NCBI GenBank assembly: GCA_022709695.1
Contig: JAKLII010000006.1
Location: 124,001-188,000 of the forward strand
DNA length: 64,000 nt
Source of the DNA: Bacteroidota bacterium
Lineage (GTDB): Bacteria > Bacteroidota > Bacteroidia > Bacteroidales > SKPS01
Direction: 5' to 3'
Part shown: piece by piece, positions 63,901-64,000 of the stretch
Position numbering within the stretch: position 1 is the stretch's first letter
How the letters are laid out: each line of letters opens with the position of its first letter
Position numbers and translations under genes: made by a program
The notes under the pieces: generated by a model
What the model saw: only the letters and a program-made list of their open reading frames with translations
The model's database searches: none
What the model was told of the DNA's origin: nothing

Positions 63901-64000
63901 CAATTTGCCAATTTGCGAATGGGCCAATGAAGAGGAAAGGCAAAAGGCAAAAGGAAAAAGTAAAAAGGCTAAAGTGCGGTGGCTGAGCGTTGTCGAAGCC
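63901..64000 (+). repeat. Cluster of short repeats at the right edge
   Basis: Tandem CAATTTG/CCAATGA-like units (63901-63930), AAAGGCA units (63936-63967), and the terminal motif GAGCGTTGTCGAAGCC (63985-64000), related to that at 59991. No gene seen in this stretch. Confidence 0.6.

Overview
The window comes from a Bacteroidota chromosome. The evidence is four proteins ending in type IX secretion (T9SS) C-terminal sorting domains, one perfect Bacteroidota-type promoter (TTG, 19 nt, TACCTTTG) in front of rpsL, zinc-ligand-free L36, A-rich translation starts in place of strong Shine-Dalgarno sites, and RHS core sequences of the Bacteroidota kind. No rRNA, tRNA, insertion sequence or CRISPR array was recognised.

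Layout. 0-5.9 kb (+): 3' part of purL, an overlapping short-chain dehydrogenase, and a long-chain acyl-CoA synthetase. 5.9-11.3 kb (-): an accessory island with, in transcription order, two orphan RHS effector cassettes (each an RHS core with a variable C-terminus followed within 2-3 nt by a secreted or lipoprotein partner), a small signal-peptide ORF that is one copy of a degenerate repeat, a PIN-domain toxin/antitoxin pair with a palindromic site before it, and a second repeat copy. The two RHS cores share a 275-bp near-identical direct repeat that stops abruptly where the variable tails begin. This is the strongest candidate for an unusual system here.

11.4-28.5 kb: mainly envelope and secreted proteins: three T9SS cargo proteins (two with Asp-box/BNR propeller repeats), a subtilisin-like protease, an M16 peptidase with an overlapping O-methyltransferase, outer-membrane barrels, uracil-DNA glycosylase with an overlapping Omp85-type barrel, and a repeat beta-propeller. 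Two small genes were read directly from the sequence: a 48-aa lipoprotein and a 42-aa membrane protein. 28.7-33 kb: a TrmH-family rRNA methyltransferase, a GT-C type membrane glycosyltransferase, a MORN-like lipoprotein, and an orphan DnaB-type ATPase domain with its own promoter.

33-39.7 kb (-): eno followed by a DUF4836-like membrane protein, an ABC ATPase/permease pair and a UbiD-family decarboxylase, closely spaced and probably co-transcribed. 39.7-58.0 kb (-): one long ribosomal superoperon (str, S10, spc and alpha blocks joined): rpsL-rpsG-fusA-rpsJ-rplC-rplD-rplW-rplB-rpsS-rplV-rpsC-rplP-rpmC-rpsQ-rplN-rplX-rplE-rpsN-rpsH-rplF-rplR-rpsE-rpmD-rplO-secY-map-infA-rpmJ-rpsM-rpsK-rpsD-rpoA-rplQ. 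The rpsL promoter stands at its head and a terminator follows rplQ; tuf is absent after fusA.

58.5-64 kb (+): a second short-chain dehydrogenase, guanine deaminase, the ABC-F protein EttA between short tandem repeats, a decayed T9SS-cargo tail with an intact terminator, and a complete T9SS cargo protein. Repeats of the same families occur inside coding sequence in at least two genes.
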